DNA of 64,000 nucleotides from the NCBI GenBank assembly GCA_913774955.1, contig CAJYKV010000007.1, positions 583,693 to 647,692 of the forward strand, read 5' to 3'. Made by a program: the position numbers and the translations under genes. The notes beneath the pieces were generated by a model. It had not been told where the DNA came from. It did not search any database and was given only the letters and a program-made list of their open reading frames with translations. Source of the stretch: an uncultured Acidovorax sp. GTDB lineage: Bacteria; Pseudomonadota; Gammaproteobacteria; Burkholderiales; Burkholderiaceae_C. The first letter of the stretch is position 1. The number at the start of each line of letters is the position of its first letter. Positions 27,506 to 37,990 of this stretch are shown here, piece after piece.

Positions 27506-27796
27506 TCAGATCCCTTCGACGCACACCATGCGCATGACCGCGGCGCCCAGGCGCGCGGCCTTGGCCTGCTGGTACTCGGCGGATTCGTAGAAGGCGCGGG
27601 CGGCTTCCATGGTGGGGAATTTCAGGACCACGGTGCGGCCGGGGTTCCAGTCGCCCTCCAGCACTTCCACGCGGCCGCCGCGCACGCACACTTCGGCGCC
27701 GTGCACCTGCATGGCCTGCGTGCTGAGGCGGCGGTAGTCTTCGTACTGCTCGGGGTTGGTGACGGTGACGGACGCGATGATGTAGGCACTGCTCAT
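27506..27796 (-). CDS. DUF1330-family small protein
   Basis: A 96-residue dimeric alpha-beta barrel-type protein. Family hallmarks are YIIASVTVTNPEQYEDYRR at the start, VRGGRVEVLEGDWNPGRTVV, and FPTMEAARAFYESAEYQ. DUF1330 proteins resemble small ferredoxin-like-fold oxygenases, but no biochemical function is established here. The ATG at 27796 is used; an in-frame TTG four codons upstream is possible. It lies 8 bp after kdsA and 132 bp before eno, so it is co-transcribed with kdsA. This placement is common in Comamonadaceae. Confidence 0.9.
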   Translation of the reverse strand: MSSAYIIASVTVTNPEQYEDYRRLSTQAMQVHGAEVCVRGGRVEVLEGDWNPGRTVVLKFPTMEAARAFYESAEYQQAKAARLGAAVMRMVCVEGI

Positions 27797-27804
27797 GGGA
27801 TGTC

Positions 27805-28662
27805 TCAAGCTCCGAAGTCGTTTTCGAGAAAGCCGTTCCGCTTGGTGACGGAATCGAGGGCGACGAGGGTTTCGAGCAGCGCCTTCATATGCTTGAGCGG
27901 CACCGCGTTGGGGCCGTCCGAGAGGGCGTTGCAGGGATCGGGATGGGTTTCCATGAAGAGGCCGGCCACGCCCACGGCGACGGCCGCACGCGCCAGCACC
28001 GGCACCATCTCGCGCTGGCCGCCGCTGCTGGTGCCCTGGCCGCCGGGCAGCTGCACGCTGTGCGTGGCGTCGAACACCACGGGGGCGCCCGTCTCGCGCA
28101 TGATGGCCAGGCCGCGCATGTCGGAGACGAGGTTGTTGTAGCCGAAGCTCGCACCGCGCTCGCAGGCCATGAAGCTGTCTTCCGGCAGGCCCTTCTCGCG
28201 CGCGGCGGCGCGGGCCTTGTCGATGACGTTCTTCATGTCGTGGGGCGCGAGGAACTGCCCCTTCTTGATGTTCACCGGCTTGCCCGACTGGGCCACGGCG
28301 CGGATGAAATCGGTCTGGCGGCAGAGGAACGCGGGCGTCTGCAGCACGTCCACCACCTTGGCGGCTTCGGTGATGTCGTCCTCGGTGTGCACGTCGGTCA
28401 GCACCGGCACGTCCAGCTCGTGGCGGATCCTGGCCAGGATCTCCAGGCCCTTCTCGCGGCCGGGGCCGCGGAAGCTCGTGCCCGAGGACCGGTTGGCCTT
28501 GTCGAAGCTGCTCTTGAAGATGAACGGGATGCCGAGCGCCGCCGTGGTTTCCTTCAGGCGCCCAGCCACGTCCATCTGCAGCTGCTCGGACTCGATGACG
28601 CAGGGACCTGCGATGAGGAAGAAGGGCCGGTCGAGGCCGGCGTCGAAGCCGCAGAGTTTCAT
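27805..28662 (-). CDS. kdsA: 3-deoxy-D-manno-octulosonate 8-phosphate synthase
   Basis: A 285-residue KdsA that condenses PEP and D-arabinose 5-phosphate to KDO 8-phosphate for lipopolysaccharide inner core. Characteristic stretches are [63 protein letters not shown] and [14 protein letters not shown]. Asn at the N-terminal metal position (NRSS after DKA) fits the metal-independent class, although I did not confirm the whole set. It is 31 bp after pyrG and 8 bp before the DUF1330 gene, all read leftwards. Confidence 0.97.
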   Translation of the reverse strand: MKLCGFDAGLDRPFFLIAGPCVIESEQLQMDVAGRLKETTAALGIPFIFKSSFDKANRSSGTSFRGPGREKGLEILARIRHELDVPVLTDVHTEDDITEAAKVVDVLQTPAFLCRQTDFIRAVAQSGKPVNIKKGQFLAPHDMKNVIDKARAAAREKGLPEDSFMACERGASFGYNNLVSDMRGLAIMRETGAPVVFDATHSVQLPGGQGTSSGGQREMVPVLARAAVAVGVAGLFMETHPDPCNALSDGPNAVPLKHMKALLETLVALDSVTKRNGFLENDFGA

Positions 28663-28693
28663 GGAAGGGGCCTTGTGGGAGGGTGCCTGCGGC

Positions 28694-30405
<1,712 letters not shown>

Positions 30406-30484
30406 GAGGCCGGCCCGGGCATGCCCGGCAGGGCCCGGCCCTTTCCCCCGCGCGGGCGCGGGGCGTCTGCTAAATTGCGCGCCC

Positions 30485-31702
30485 ATGAACGAACTGGCCG
30501 GCAAACACATTCTCTTGGGCCTCTCGGGCGGCGTCGCCTGCTACAAATCGGCCGAACTGGCCCGGTTGCTTGCCAAGGCGGGCGCCACCGTGCAGGTGGT
30601 GATGACCGAGGCGGCCGAGCGCTTCATCACGCCCGTCACGATGCAGGCGCTCACGGGCCGCACCGTGTACACCTCGCAGTGGGACGCGCGCGAGCCCAAC
30701 AACATGCCGCACATCAACCTGGGGCGCGAGGCCGATGCGATCCTGGTCGCGCCCTGCAGCGCGGATTTCATCGCGCGGCTGGTGCAGGGGCGCTCCGACG
30801 AGCTGCTCAGCCTGCTGTGCCTGGCGCGCCCCGCGCAGCGCGTGCCGATGCTGCTCGCGCCCGCGATGAACCGCGAGATGTGGGCGCACCCCGCCACGCA
30901 GCGCAACCTCGCCCAGGTGGCGGCGGACGGCGCCGTGGTGCTGGGCGTGGGCACGGGCGAGCAGGCCTGCGGCGAGACGGGCGACGGCCGCATGCTGGAG
31001 CCCGCGGAACTGCTGGAGGAACTCACGGCCTTCTTCGCGCCCAAGCTGCTCGCCGGCCAGCGCGTGCTGGTCACGGCCGGTCCGACCTTCGAGGCGATCG
31101 ACCCGGTGCGCGGCATCACCAATCTCTCCAGCGGCAAGATGGGGTTCGCCATCGCCCGCGCTGCCCGCGAGGCGGGCGCCGAGGTGGATCTGGTGGCCGG
31201 CCCGGTGCACCAGCCGACGCCGCGCGGCGTGCGCCGGGTGGACGTGCGTTCGGCGCGCGAGATGCTCGATGCCGCCACCGCGCTCGCGCAGCAGGCCACC
31301 GTGTTCGTGGCCACGGCCGCGGTGGCGGACTGGCGGCCCGCCGAGGCGTCGGCCCGCAAGATCAAGAAGGACGGCTCCGGCGAGGTGCCGGCGCTCGCCT
31401 TCGTGGAGAACCCCGACATCCTGGCGACCATCGCCGCCACCGCCCGCGCGCAGGGCGGCACGCCGTACTGCGTGGGCTTCGCGGCCGAGAGCGAGAACCT
31501 GCTGGAGCACGCCACCGCCAAGCGCGTGCGCAAGGGCGTGCCGCTGCTGGTCGGCAACATCGGCCCGGAGACCTTCGGCCAGGACGACAATGCCCTGCTG
31601 CTCGTGGATGCCGAAGGCCACCGCATGCTGCCGCGCGCCTCCAAGCGCGAGCTGGCCTGGCAGCTCGTGGCGGACATCGCCCGCCGCCTGGCCGCGCGCT
31701 GA
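30485..31702 (+). CDS. coaBC: Bifunctional phosphopantothenoylcysteine decarboxylase/synthetase
   Basis: A 405-residue two-domain coenzyme A enzyme. The N-terminal flavin-dependent CoaC decarboxylase starts [17 protein letters not shown] and has [18 protein letters not shown] and APAMNREMW. The C-terminal CoaB synthetase has [21 protein letters not shown] followed by KIKKDGSG. CoaB joins 4'-phosphopantothenate to cysteine using CTP; CoaC then decarboxylates the product. TAAATT about 13 bases before the ATG may be its -10. dut follows 130 bp downstream, the usual coaBC-dut order. Confidence 0.97.
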   Translation: MNELAGKHILLGLSGGVACYKSAELARLLAKAGATVQVVMTEAAERFITPVTMQALTGRTVYTSQWDAREPNNMPHINLGREADAILVAPCSADFIARLVQGRSDELLSLLCLARPAQRVPMLLAPAMNREMWAHPATQRNLAQVAADGAVVLGVGTGEQACGETGDGRMLEPAELLEELTAFFAPKLLAGQRVLVTAGPTFEAIDPVRGITNLSSGKMGFAIARAAREAGAEVDLVAGPVHQPTPRGVRRVDVRSAREMLDAATALAQQATVFVATAAVADWRPAEASARKIKKDGSGEVPALAFVENPDILATIAATARAQGGTPYCVGFAAESENLLEHATAKRVRKGVPLLVGNIGPETFGQDDNALLLVDAEGHRMLPRASKRELAWQLVADIARRLAAR

Positions 31703-31832
31703 CGGCGGCTCACCGCGCGGGCCCGCCGCGGGGTCCATTCCCCCGTCCCTGCGGCCGTGCCGCGCGGCCATGGCTCACCCATTACTCCCCCGGCGCGGAG
31801 CGTTGCATTCCCGCGCCACTTTGAAAGCACTT

Positions 31833-32279
31833 GTGAAAATCGACGTCAAGATCCTCGACGCGCGCATGGCGCAGCAGCTGCCCGCCTACGCCACCCCCGG
31901 CAGCGCCGGCCTCGACCTGCGCGCCTGCCTGGACGAGCCCCTGGTGCTCGCGCCCAACGCCTGGCAGCTGGTGCCGACCGGCATCGCCATCTACCTGAAG
32001 GACCCCGGCTACGCGGCGCTGATCCTGCCCCGGTCGGGCCTGGGCCACAAGCACGGCATCGTGCTGGGCAACCTCGTGGGCCTGATCGACAGCGACTACC
32101 AGGGCCAGCTCATGGTAAGTGCCTGGAACCGCAGCGACGTCGCCTTCACGATGCAGCCGATGGAGCGTCTCGCGCAGCTCGTGATCGTGCCGGTGGTGCA
32201 GGCTCAGTTCAACGTGGTGGAGGATTTTCCGGCCAGCGAACGCGGTGGAAACGGTTACGGTTCCACAGGCACGCTGTAG
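31833..32279 (+). CDS. dut: Deoxyuridine 5'-triphosphate nucleotidohydrolase
   Basis: A 148-residue trimeric dUTPase that hydrolyses dUTP to dUMP, preventing uracil incorporation. All five motifs are present: [10 protein letters not shown] (1), [11 protein letters not shown] (2), LIDSDYQGQ (3), [11 protein letters not shown] (4) and the flexible C-terminal [13 protein letters not shown] (5). The start is GTG 31833, where homology begins ([12 protein letters not shown]); an upstream ATG at 31770 would add a non-family extension. It is downstream of coaBC. Confidence 0.96.
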   Translation: MKIDVKILDARMAQQLPAYATPGSAGLDLRACLDEPLVLAPNAWQLVPTGIAIYLKDPGYAALILPRSGLGHKHGIVLGNLVGLIDSDYQGQLMVSAWNRSDVAFTMQPMERLAQLVIVPVVQAQFNVVEDFPASERGGNGYGSTGTL

Positions 32280-32424
32280 GTATCGTCCTATCCGCCCGAG
32301 GCGATGGTGCCTACGGCGGCCGCTGCCATCTCCCGGCGGGGGCCGCGGCCGGCCCCATGCTTCAATGCATCGACCGGCGGGGCCTGGGCCTTGCCCCCTT
32401 CGCGCACCAAATAAGGAGTCGAAC

Positions 32425-32931
32425 ATGCAGAAGTTTTCCCGCACCACCGCAGTGATCGCCACCGTCGCCCTCGCCGGCGCCCTCGGCGCCTGCGCCGAGC
32501 AGCCGCGCTACGGCTCGCAGTACCCCGCATCGCAGCCGACTTACTCCAGCTACCCCGCGGGCGCACCCGCACCAGCCGGAATGGAATACGGCACGGTGAC
32601 CAATATCGAGACCCTGCAGGGCCGCAGCAGCGGCAGCAGCGTGGGCGTGGGCACCGTCGCGGGCGCCGTGATCGGCGGCGTGCTGGGCAACCAGGTGGGC
32701 AAGGGCACCGGCCGTGCCGCGGCCACCGTGCTCGGCGCAGTCGGTGGCGGCGTGGTGGGCAACCAGATCGAGGGCCGCACCGGCAACAACAACGACGGCC
32801 GCATCGAAGGCTACCGCATCACCATCCAGCTCGACCAGGGCGGCCAGCGCGCCTACGACGTGGGCTCGCCCGGCGACCTGCGTCCCGGCGACCGCGTGCG
32901 CCTGAACGGCGGCCAGATCTCGCGCATGTAA
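32425..32931 (+). CDS. Glycine-zipper 2TM lipoprotein (SlyB/Pcp-like)
   Basis: A 168-residue outer-membrane lipoprotein. The signal TAVIATVALAGALGA precedes lipobox Cys23 (GACAEQ). A Tyr/Pro/Ser-rich linker (about 26-52) leads to the SlyB-like region: YGTVTNIETLQGRSSGSSVG, then the glycine zipper VAGAVIGGVLGNQVGKGTG and AVGGGVVGNQIEG. The end, GDLRPGDRVRLNGGQISRM, is typical of the family. AAGGAG precedes the ATG. A clear intrinsic terminator follows 43 bp after the stop. SlyB-type proteins stabilise outer-membrane complexes under stress; here this is inference. Confidence 0.9.
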   Translation: MQKFSRTTAVIATVALAGALGACAEQPRYGSQYPASQPTYSSYPAGAPAPAGMEYGTVTNIETLQGRSSGSSVGVGTVAGAVIGGVLGNQVGKGTGRAAATVLGAVGGGVVGNQIEGRTGNNNDGRIEGYRITIQLDQGGQRAYDVGSPGDLRPGDRVRLNGGQISRM

Positions 32932-32973
32932 TGGCGGCACGGAGCCCGGCAGCCATGCCGTGGCCCTCCATAG

Positions 32974-32997
32974 AAAAGGACCCTCGGGTCCTTTTTT
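32974..32997 (+). terminator. Rho-independent terminator after SlyB-like gene
   Basis: AAAAGGACC at 32974-32982, loop CTCG, and GGTCCTTTT at 32987-32995 with further Ts to 32997. The A-tract on the left and T-tract on the right make it usable in both directions, and it lies between convergent genes. Confidence 0.9.
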
Positions 32998-33025
32998 CCT
33001 GGGCGTGCGTTCTGCGGGCGGCCGG

Positions 33026-33110
33026 CGTTGCCGCATCTCGTCGTACTACTCGCGCTGCCTGCGATGCGGCGCCTCGGCAGAACCGCTTCGCTGGGTCGTG
33101 TGAGCCGCTC
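33026..33110. repeat. Palindromic MITE-like repeat, truncated copy in inverse orientation
   Basis: The complement of this 85-bp stretch matches 25006-25090 without gaps at 78 of 85 positions (hand count). It carries the GAGCGGC end and the CGATGCGG/CCGCATCG-type internal dyad, but the third of the element with the opposite terminal repeat is missing. Its GAGCGGC end begins at the base following the stop codon of the SlyD-like gene, exactly as the first copy does after hslO. It again lies between convergent genes. Confidence 0.85.
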
Positions 33111-33635
33111 TCAGTGGAGCAAGGGCTCGTCCGTATCCGGCGGCTGGATGCGGAAGAAACCCGTGCCGGCCGTGCCGCGCCCGATCTCCTCTTCCGTGGC
33201 CTCGCGCACGCCCTGCACGGTGAGGTGCAGGCGCAGCGCGATGCCGGCCAGCGGATGGTTGCCGTCCAGCACCACGTGTTCGGGATAGATCTGCGCCACG
33301 GTGTAGAGCACGTCGCGCGGGGCGTCCGGGTTGGAGCCCTCGGGCAGGGCGCTGCCCTCGATCGTCATGCCTTCCTCGAGGTCGGCCGGGAAGCGGCTGC
33401 GGGGTTCGAGGAACAGCAGCTGGTCCTGGTAGTCGCCGAAGGCCTCTTCGGGCTCCAGGTGCAGCGCGACGGTGTCGCCCGCGGTATGGCCCTGCAGCCC
33501 CTCTTCGATGCGGGCGAACAGGTCATCGCCGCCGACGAGGAATTCCACCGGGTCGTCGAGCACGTCCAGCTCCTCGCCCAATGTGTCTTTCAGGATCCAG
33601 GTCAAAGCGACCACGCATTGTTGGTTGATTTCCAT
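33111..33635 (-). CDS. SlyD-like FKBP-type peptidyl-prolyl isomerase
   Basis: A 174-residue FKBP of the SlyD class. The pattern is CVVALTWILKDTLGEELD, PVEFLVGGDDLFARIEEGLQG, the insert-in-flap region with LLFLEPRSRFP, then the hallmark VVLDGNHPLAGIALRL. SlyD proteins isomerise prolyl bonds and act as chaperones. The long histidine-rich metal-binding tail of E. coli SlyD is absent; the end is TGFFRIQPPDTDEPLLH. Start ATG at 33635. It is divergent from the RoxA-like gene, a pairing common in Comamonadaceae. Confidence 0.92.
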   Translation of the reverse strand: MEINQQCVVALTWILKDTLGEELDVLDDPVEFLVGGDDLFARIEEGLQGHTAGDTVALHLEPEEAFGDYQDQLLFLEPRSRFPADLEEGMTIEGSALPEGSNPDAPRDVLYTVAQIYPEHVVLDGNHPLAGIALRLHLTVQGVREATEEEIGRGTAGTGFFRIQPPDTDEPLLH

Positions 33636-33699
33636 AGGAGAATTGTCGCAGTTCGTCCACCGGCCGCGCCACTGTGGCGTGCGCCCTCCGCTTTTCCCC

Positions 33700-34833
33700 A
33701 TGGATACCCACACCCCCCTCGCCCTGCTGGGCGGAATGACCCCCGCGCAGTTCATGCGCCGCCACTGGCAGAAGAAGCCGCTGCTGGTTCGCCAGGCCAT
33801 CGCCCCGTTCGTGCCGCCCGTGGGGCGCCAGGAACTGTTCGCGCTGGCGGCGCAGGAGACCGTCGAATCGCGGCTCGTGCAGCAGAAGCAGGGCGCCTGG
33901 AGCCTGCGCCACGGTCCGTTCGCGCGCCGCGCGCTGCCGCCGCTGGCCACGCCGGACTGGACGCTGCTGGTGCAGGGCGTGGACCTGCACGACGACGCCG
34001 TGCACGCGCTGCTGCAGCAGTTCCGTTTCGTGCCGCAGGCCCGCCTCGATGACCTGATGATCAGCTACGCCACCGAGGGCGGGGGCGTGGGGCCGCATTT
34101 CGACAGCTACGACGTGTTCCTGCTGCAGGCCCATGGCCGGCGGCGCTGGCGCATCGGCCGGCAGAAGGACCTGTCGCTCAAGGACGGCATTCCGCTCAAG
34201 ATCCTGGAGAATTTCGAGCCCGAGCAGGAGTTCGTGCTGGAGCCCGGCGACATGCTCTACCTGCCGCCGCGCTGGGCGCACGACGGCATCGCCGAAGGCG
34301 AGTGCATGACCTATTCCATCGGCTTCCGCTCGCCGTCCCGCACGGGCCTCGCGCACGACCTGCTCACGCGCCTGTCCGACGGCCCGGACGAGGACGGGCC
34401 GGGGCATCCGCAGCTCTACCGCGATCCGTCGCAGGACGCGGTGGACCGGCCGGGCGAGGTGCCGGCAGCGCTGGTGGAGTTCGCGCGCGATGCGCTCGCG
34501 CGCGCGCTGGCCGAGCCCCTGGCCGTGGAGCGCGCGCTGGGCGAGAGCCTGACCGAGCCCAAGCCGAACGTCTGGTTCGAGCCCGGCGAGCCCGGGGGGC
34601 TGGAACAGGGCGTGCGCCTGGACCGCCGCACGCGCATGATGTACGACGCGCGCCACGTGTTCATCAACGGCGAGAGCTACCTGGCCGGCGGGCGCGATGC
34701 GGCGCTCATGCGGCGCCTTGCCGACCAGCGGGGCCTGGATGCGCGGGGCCTGGCCCGCGCGAGCGAGGATGCGCTGGACCTGCTGGGTTCCTGGTGCGAG
34801 GCCGGCTGGGTGCACGCGGAAACCGGCGGCTAG
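33700..34833 (+). CDS. RoxA-like JmjC/cupin-4 ribosomal protein hydroxylase
   Basis: A 377-residue 2-oxoglutarate/Fe(II) oxygenase of the YcfD/RoxA group, which hydroxylates Arg81 of ribosomal protein L16 in E. coli. The N-terminus has MTPAQFMRRHWQKKPLLVRQ. The iron ligands are His and Asp in PHFDSYDVFLLQ and the second His in PRWAHDGIAEG. The remaining C-terminal half is helical, as expected for the dimerisation and winged-helix domains. The ATG at 33700 starts directly at the homology; no Shine-Dalgarno stands out. A hypothetical gene follows 45 bp downstream. Confidence 0.92.
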   Translation: MDTHTPLALLGGMTPAQFMRRHWQKKPLLVRQAIAPFVPPVGRQELFALAAQETVESRLVQQKQGAWSLRHGPFARRALPPLATPDWTLLVQGVDLHDDAVHALLQQFRFVPQARLDDLMISYATEGGGVGPHFDSYDVFLLQAHGRRRWRIGRQKDLSLKDGIPLKILENFEPEQEFVLEPGDMLYLPPRWAHDGIAEGECMTYSIGFRSPSRTGLAHDLLTRLSDGPDEDGPGHPQLYRDPSQDAVDRPGEVPAALVEFARDALARALAEPLAVERALGESLTEPKPNVWFEPGEPGGLEQGVRLDRRTRMMYDARHVFINGESYLAGGRDAALMRRLADQRGLDARGLARASEDALDLLGSWCEAGWVHAETGG

Positions 34834-34878
34834 CCCCGGCGCGGGGCCGCCCGCCAACGCAGCAGCAAGGAGATTCCC

Positions 34879-35394
34879 ATGGATTTTTCGCAGGCCCTGG
34901 CCGGTAAGGGGCCGCTGCCTTCCGGCCGCTTCGAGGGCCGCACGGCGTTCGCCGACGGCGTGCGCGCCGCGCTGGCCTGTGCCGCCCGCGAGGGCTGGCG
35001 GGAACTCGTGCTGTGCGATTTCGACTTCCACGACTGGCCGCTGGGCGAGCGCGATGTCGAGGCCTCCCTGCAGGCCTGGGCGGGGCGCGGGCGGCGGCTC
35101 ACGCTGCTGGCGGCGGGCTACGACGAGGTCGTGCGCCGGCATGCCCGGTTCGTGCGCTGGCGCGCCACCTGGGACCATATCATCGAATGCCGCAGGGCGC
35201 CGGTGAGGGACCGCCAGGAGCTGCCCGGGGTGCTGTGGTCGGACCGCTGGGTGCTGCAGCGGCTGGACCCGGAACGCAGCACGGGCGTGGCGGGCAGCGA
35301 GCCGGAACGCCGGCTGCAGGTGCGCGAGGCACTGGACGAATGGCTGCTGAGGCGCAGCACGCCGGCGTTCCCGGCCACCACGCTGGGACTGTGA
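34879..35394 (+). CDS. Conserved hypothetical protein downstream of RoxA
   Basis: A 171-residue soluble protein I cannot assign to a function. It opens FSQALAGKGPLPSGRFEGR and contains REGWRELVLCDFDFHDWPLGE, then YDEVVRRHARFVRWRATWDHI and a C-terminal PERRLQVREALDEWLLRR. The alternating strands and helices and the sequence ELVLCDFDF suggest an alpha/beta fold with an acidic cluster at a strand end, reminiscent of phospholipase-D-like or phosphatase-type folds without their motifs. AAGGAG before the ATG supports translation. It is probably co-transcribed with the RoxA-like gene. Confidence 0.78.
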   Translation: MDFSQALAGKGPLPSGRFEGRTAFADGVRAALACAAREGWRELVLCDFDFHDWPLGERDVEASLQAWAGRGRRLTLLAAGYDEVVRRHARFVRWRATWDHIIECRRAPVRDRQELPGVLWSDRWVLQRLDPERSTGVAGSEPERRLQVREALDEWLLRRSTPAFPATTLGL

Positions 35395-35449
35395 GGTAAA
35401 GCGCCGGAAAAGGACGTATCAGTGTTAGTCGGTATTGACGCAATCTCCC

Positions 35450-35455
35450 TATAAT
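35450..35455 (+). promoter_or_regulatory. Perfect -10 box (TATAAT) for Ala-rich lipoprotein gene
   Basis: TATAAT in the CTATAAT context gives a 140-base leader to the ATG at 35597. A TTGACG hexamer at 35435-35440 is only 9 bases away, too close to serve as its -35; TTAGTC at 35425-35430 is 19 bases away and is a weak alternative. This is the most consensus-like -10 element in the window, consistent with strong expression of an abundant lipoprotein. Confidence 0.6.
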
Positions 35456-35596
35456 TTGCGATTGATGTCCGGACACGTTGTTCCGACGTGCCGAGCGCCA
35501 CGGGGTGCACCGCACCCGGCCAAAGCGCATCGCTGAAAGAGGGCGGCGTGGCGGCAAGTTTCCAAGATCCGTCTGTCCCATAAGGAAAATACCGAA

Positions 35597-35878
35597 ATGA
35601 AGAACTCTCTCGTTCTGGCTGCCCTGGTCGCGTCCGTCGCTCTCGCCGCTTGCGGCAAGAAGGAAGAAGCTCCGGCTCCTGCACCGGCTCCGGTCGAAGC
35701 ACCCGCTCCGGCACCTGCCGTGGTGCCCGCACCCGAGGCTTCCGCTGCTGCAGCGCCTGCTGCTGCAGAGGCATCCGCCGCTGCTTCCGACGCATCCGCT
35801 GCCGCCAGCGACGCCGCCAAGGCCGCTGCCGACGCTGCTGCTGCAGCCGCTGCTGCCGGCGCTTCCGCCGCCAAGTAA
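35597..35878 (+). CDS. Small alanine/proline-rich lipoprotein
   Basis: A 93-residue predicted lipoprotein. The signal NSLVLAALVASVALA leads to lipobox Cys19 (LAACGKKEE). The mature part has a Pro/Ala linker (APAPAPAPVEAPAPAPAVV) and then an Ala/Ser/Asp-rich stretch of about 45 residues with repeats such as EASAAASDASAAASDAAKAA, likely a long helix. Abundant small lipoproteins of this composition occur in Comamonadaceae; function is unknown, possibly structural in the outer membrane. AAGGAAAATACC precedes the ATG, and an intrinsic terminator follows 62 bp after the stop. Confidence 0.85.
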   Translation: MKNSLVLAALVASVALAACGKKEEAPAPAPAPVEAPAPAPAVVPAPEASAAAAPAAAEASAAASDASAAASDAAKAAADAAAAAAAAGASAAK

Positions 35879-35940
35879 GCCACTGGCCGATCGTTGTTCC
35901 TGCCGCGGGGCCACCAGCCCGCGGCGGCAGGTCCGGCACG

Positions 35941-35972
35941 AAGCCCCGTACCGCGAGGTCGGGGCTTTTTTT
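35941..35972 (+). terminator. Rho-independent terminator after Ala-rich lipoprotein gene
   Basis: AAGCCCCG at 35941-35948 pairs with CGGGGCTT at 35960-35967, extended by ACC/GGT around loop GCGA, and is followed by a run of seven Ts. It lies between convergent genes. Confidence 0.9.
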
Positions 35973-36005
35973 CGTCCTTGCGTCCTGCCGGCGGGGGAGC
36001 GGCCG

Positions 36006-36785
36006 TCAGTCGGCGGCGATCCAGCCGGTGCCGCTGCGCGGGTCGGCCACGTCGATCTGCTCGGGAGCCCAGCCGATCGCCCCGGCGAGCGCGGCGCGCG
36101 CGAGGTCGGGGCGGTTGTTCTGCAGGCTGAGGTGGGCGGCGGCCACGCGCTTCAGGCCGCCGTGGTGCACCGCCCTCAGGATTTCCGCGGACACGTGGTT
36201 GCCCAGGTGGCCGTAGGCGCCGCCGATGCGCCGCTTGAGGAACGCGGGATAGCTGGAGACGGACAGCATCTCGCGGTCGTGGTTCGTCTCCAGCAGCAGC
36301 GCGTGGCAGCCGCGCAGGTGGGAGAGCACGTGCTCGGTGGCGTGGCCGAGGTCGGTCAGCAGGCCGACGTGCGTGGCGCCGTCGCTGCAGCGCAGGTGCA
36401 GGGGCTCGCGCGCGTCGTGCGGCACGGTGAAGGCGCGCGCCTCGAAGGCGCCGAGGTCGATCGCCTGGCCGTCGGCGGCGACGTTCAGCAGGCCGTCCAG
36501 GTCGGGAGCGCCGATCGCCGAATAGGTGCCATGGCTCATCCACGCCGGGATGCGGTGGCGCAGCGCGATCTTCTGCATGCAGCCCACGTGGTCGGAATGC
36601 TCGTGGGTGATGAAGATCGCGTCGATGTCGTCGATCGCGAGGCCGGATTCGCCCAGCCGCGTGGCGAGCTGGCGCGGCCCCAGCCCGCAGTCGATGAGCA
36701 GGCGCCGCACCTGCGTGCCGCTGCGCCCCTCGACGATGGTGGCGTTGCCCGAGCTGCCGCTGCCCAGGCTCTTGAATCGCAGCAC
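36006..36785 (-). CDS. Metallo-beta-lactamase-fold hydrolase (YycJ-like)
   Basis: A 259-residue MBL-fold protein. The N-terminal LGSGSSGNATIVEG is typical of the WalJ/YycJ exonuclease-like group. The metal motif is ITHEHSDHVGCM (H-x-H-x-D-H), with further ligands in TVPHDAREP, LLTDLGHATEH (Asp) and LETNHD. It could be a nuclease or phosphodiesterase; the substrate is unknown. The start is GTG 36785, where homology begins. It lies 35 bp after bamC in the same direction, so dapA-bamC-MBL form an operon. Confidence 0.88.
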   Translation of the reverse strand: MLRFKSLGSGSSGNATIVEGRSGTQVRRLLIDCGLGPRQLATRLGESGLAIDDIDAIFITHEHSDHVGCMQKIALRHRIPAWMSHGTYSAIGAPDLDGLLNVAADGQAIDLGAFEARAFTVPHDAREPLHLRCSDGATHVGLLTDLGHATEHVLSHLRGCHALLLETNHDREMLSVSSYPAFLKRRIGGAYGHLGNHVSAEILRAVHHGGLKRVAAAHLSLQNNRPDLARAALAGAIGWAPEQIDVADPRSGTGWIAAD

Positions 36786-36820
36786 GCGGTGGGGTGCTCC
36801 TCAGCGAACGGCCGTGCCGC

Positions 36821-37909
36821 TCACTTCAGGTCGTCCGACAGCACGCGCACGATGCGGTCCGCGTTGGCCGACGCGTCGGGCGCTCCCGCTGCGTTCAGCA
36901 CCGCCACGGTGCTCTTGCCGCCTTCGCTGCGCACCTGGATGCGGTACTTGACCGGCGGCGCCGCGTCGTTCGAGCGGCCCAGCAGCTTGGCGAAGAAGCC
37001 CGGCTCCTTCTTCTCGGTGGGCTCCACGTAGCGCACGAAGTACACGCCCTGCGCGCGGTCGCGGTCTTCGACGGTGAAGCCGGTGCGGTCGAGGGCCAGG
37101 CCCACGCGGCGCCAGGCGCGGTCGAAGTTCTCGTCGAGCTGCACCACCGGCGCATTGCCCACGCGGGCGATGCGGGCCGTGGGCGGCGTCTGCACGGGGG
37201 CGGCGGCCACGGCGCGGGACTGCTCCTCGCTCACGCCGAGCTTGACCATCAGGCGGCGCAGGAATTCGGTTTCCAGCTCGGGATCGACCGGGCGGGGCTG
37301 CCACACGGTGCTGTCCTTCTGGGCGGTGCTGTAGACCTCGACCATGCCGCGGTGGCTGATGTAGATCTCGGTCGAGCCGTCGGAGGCGCGCTCCAGGCGC
37401 GTGCGGAACTTGTCGCGCTCGCCGGTGGAGTAGACCGAGTCGAACACCTTGCCGAGCGTGGAGCGGATGATGTCCTGCGGCAGCTTGGCGCGGTTCTCGG
37501 CCCAGTCGGTTTCCATGATGCCGAGATTGGGCTGGTCGATCTGCAGCACGAAGCCGTTCTCGTTCCAGAAATCGCGCACGGGCTCCCAGAGCGCGTCGGC
37601 CGGGCGCTTCACGACCAGCCAGCGCTGGTTGCCGTCGCGCTCGATGCGCACGTCGCCCAGCGACTGCGAGGCGGCGTTGACGGTGCCGGGCTGGCGCTGC
37701 GCCTGGCCGGCCTGGAAGGCCGCGGCGGAGACCACGCCGCCGGGGATGGTGTAGCGCGAGTCGCGCGAGAGCTGGGTCAGGTCCGGCGGCACCTCGAGGG
37801 TCGGGCCCTTGGTGGCGCTCTTGTAGTCGATCTTGTCGTTCTCCAGCACGGAGCAGGCGGAGAGGGCCATGGCAAGGCCGAGCAGGCCCAGGCGGTTGAT
37901 AGCGTTCAC
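36821..37909 (-). CDS. bamC: Outer-membrane protein assembly factor BamC (NlpB-like)
   Basis: A 362-residue lipoprotein of the BAM complex, which inserts beta-barrel proteins in the outer membrane. The signal LGLLGLAMALSA precedes the lipobox cysteine (SACSVLENDKIDYKS). The unstructured N-terminal region that docks on BamD contains LEVPPDLTQLSRDSRY, the standard BamC feature. Two helix-grip domains follow, with RWLVVKRPADALWEPVRDFW and VVQLDENFDRAWRRVGLALD. The start is GTG 37909 with AGGA upstream. It lies 81 bp after dapA, the same order as in E. coli. Confidence 0.93.
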   Translation of the reverse strand: MNAINRLGLLGLAMALSACSVLENDKIDYKSATKGPTLEVPPDLTQLSRDSRYTIPGGVVSAAAFQAGQAQRQPGTVNAASQSLGDVRIERDGNQRWLVVKRPADALWEPVRDFWNENGFVLQIDQPNLGIMETDWAENRAKLPQDIIRSTLGKVFDSVYSTGERDKFRTRLERASDGSTEIYISHRGMVEVYSTAQKDSTVWQPRPVDPELETEFLRRLMVKLGVSEEQSRAVAAAPVQTPPTARIARVGNAPVVQLDENFDRAWRRVGLALDRTGFTVEDRDRAQGVYFVRYVEPTEKKEPGFFAKLLGRSNDAAPPVKYRIQVRSEGGKSTVAVLNAAGAPDASANADRIVRVLSDDLK

Positions 37910-37990
37910 GCGGAAATCCTTAAACGGTGTCTCGGGAGTGTGCTGCGGCGGAAGGCGCGGGCGGTCGGTCGGAGCGTGGGCGGGCGTGCT

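Noticed and set aside
35435-35440. TTGACG as the -35 element of the lipoprotein promoter
   Set aside because: The spacing to TATAAT is only 9 bp, too short for sigma-70; the -10 call is kept without it.
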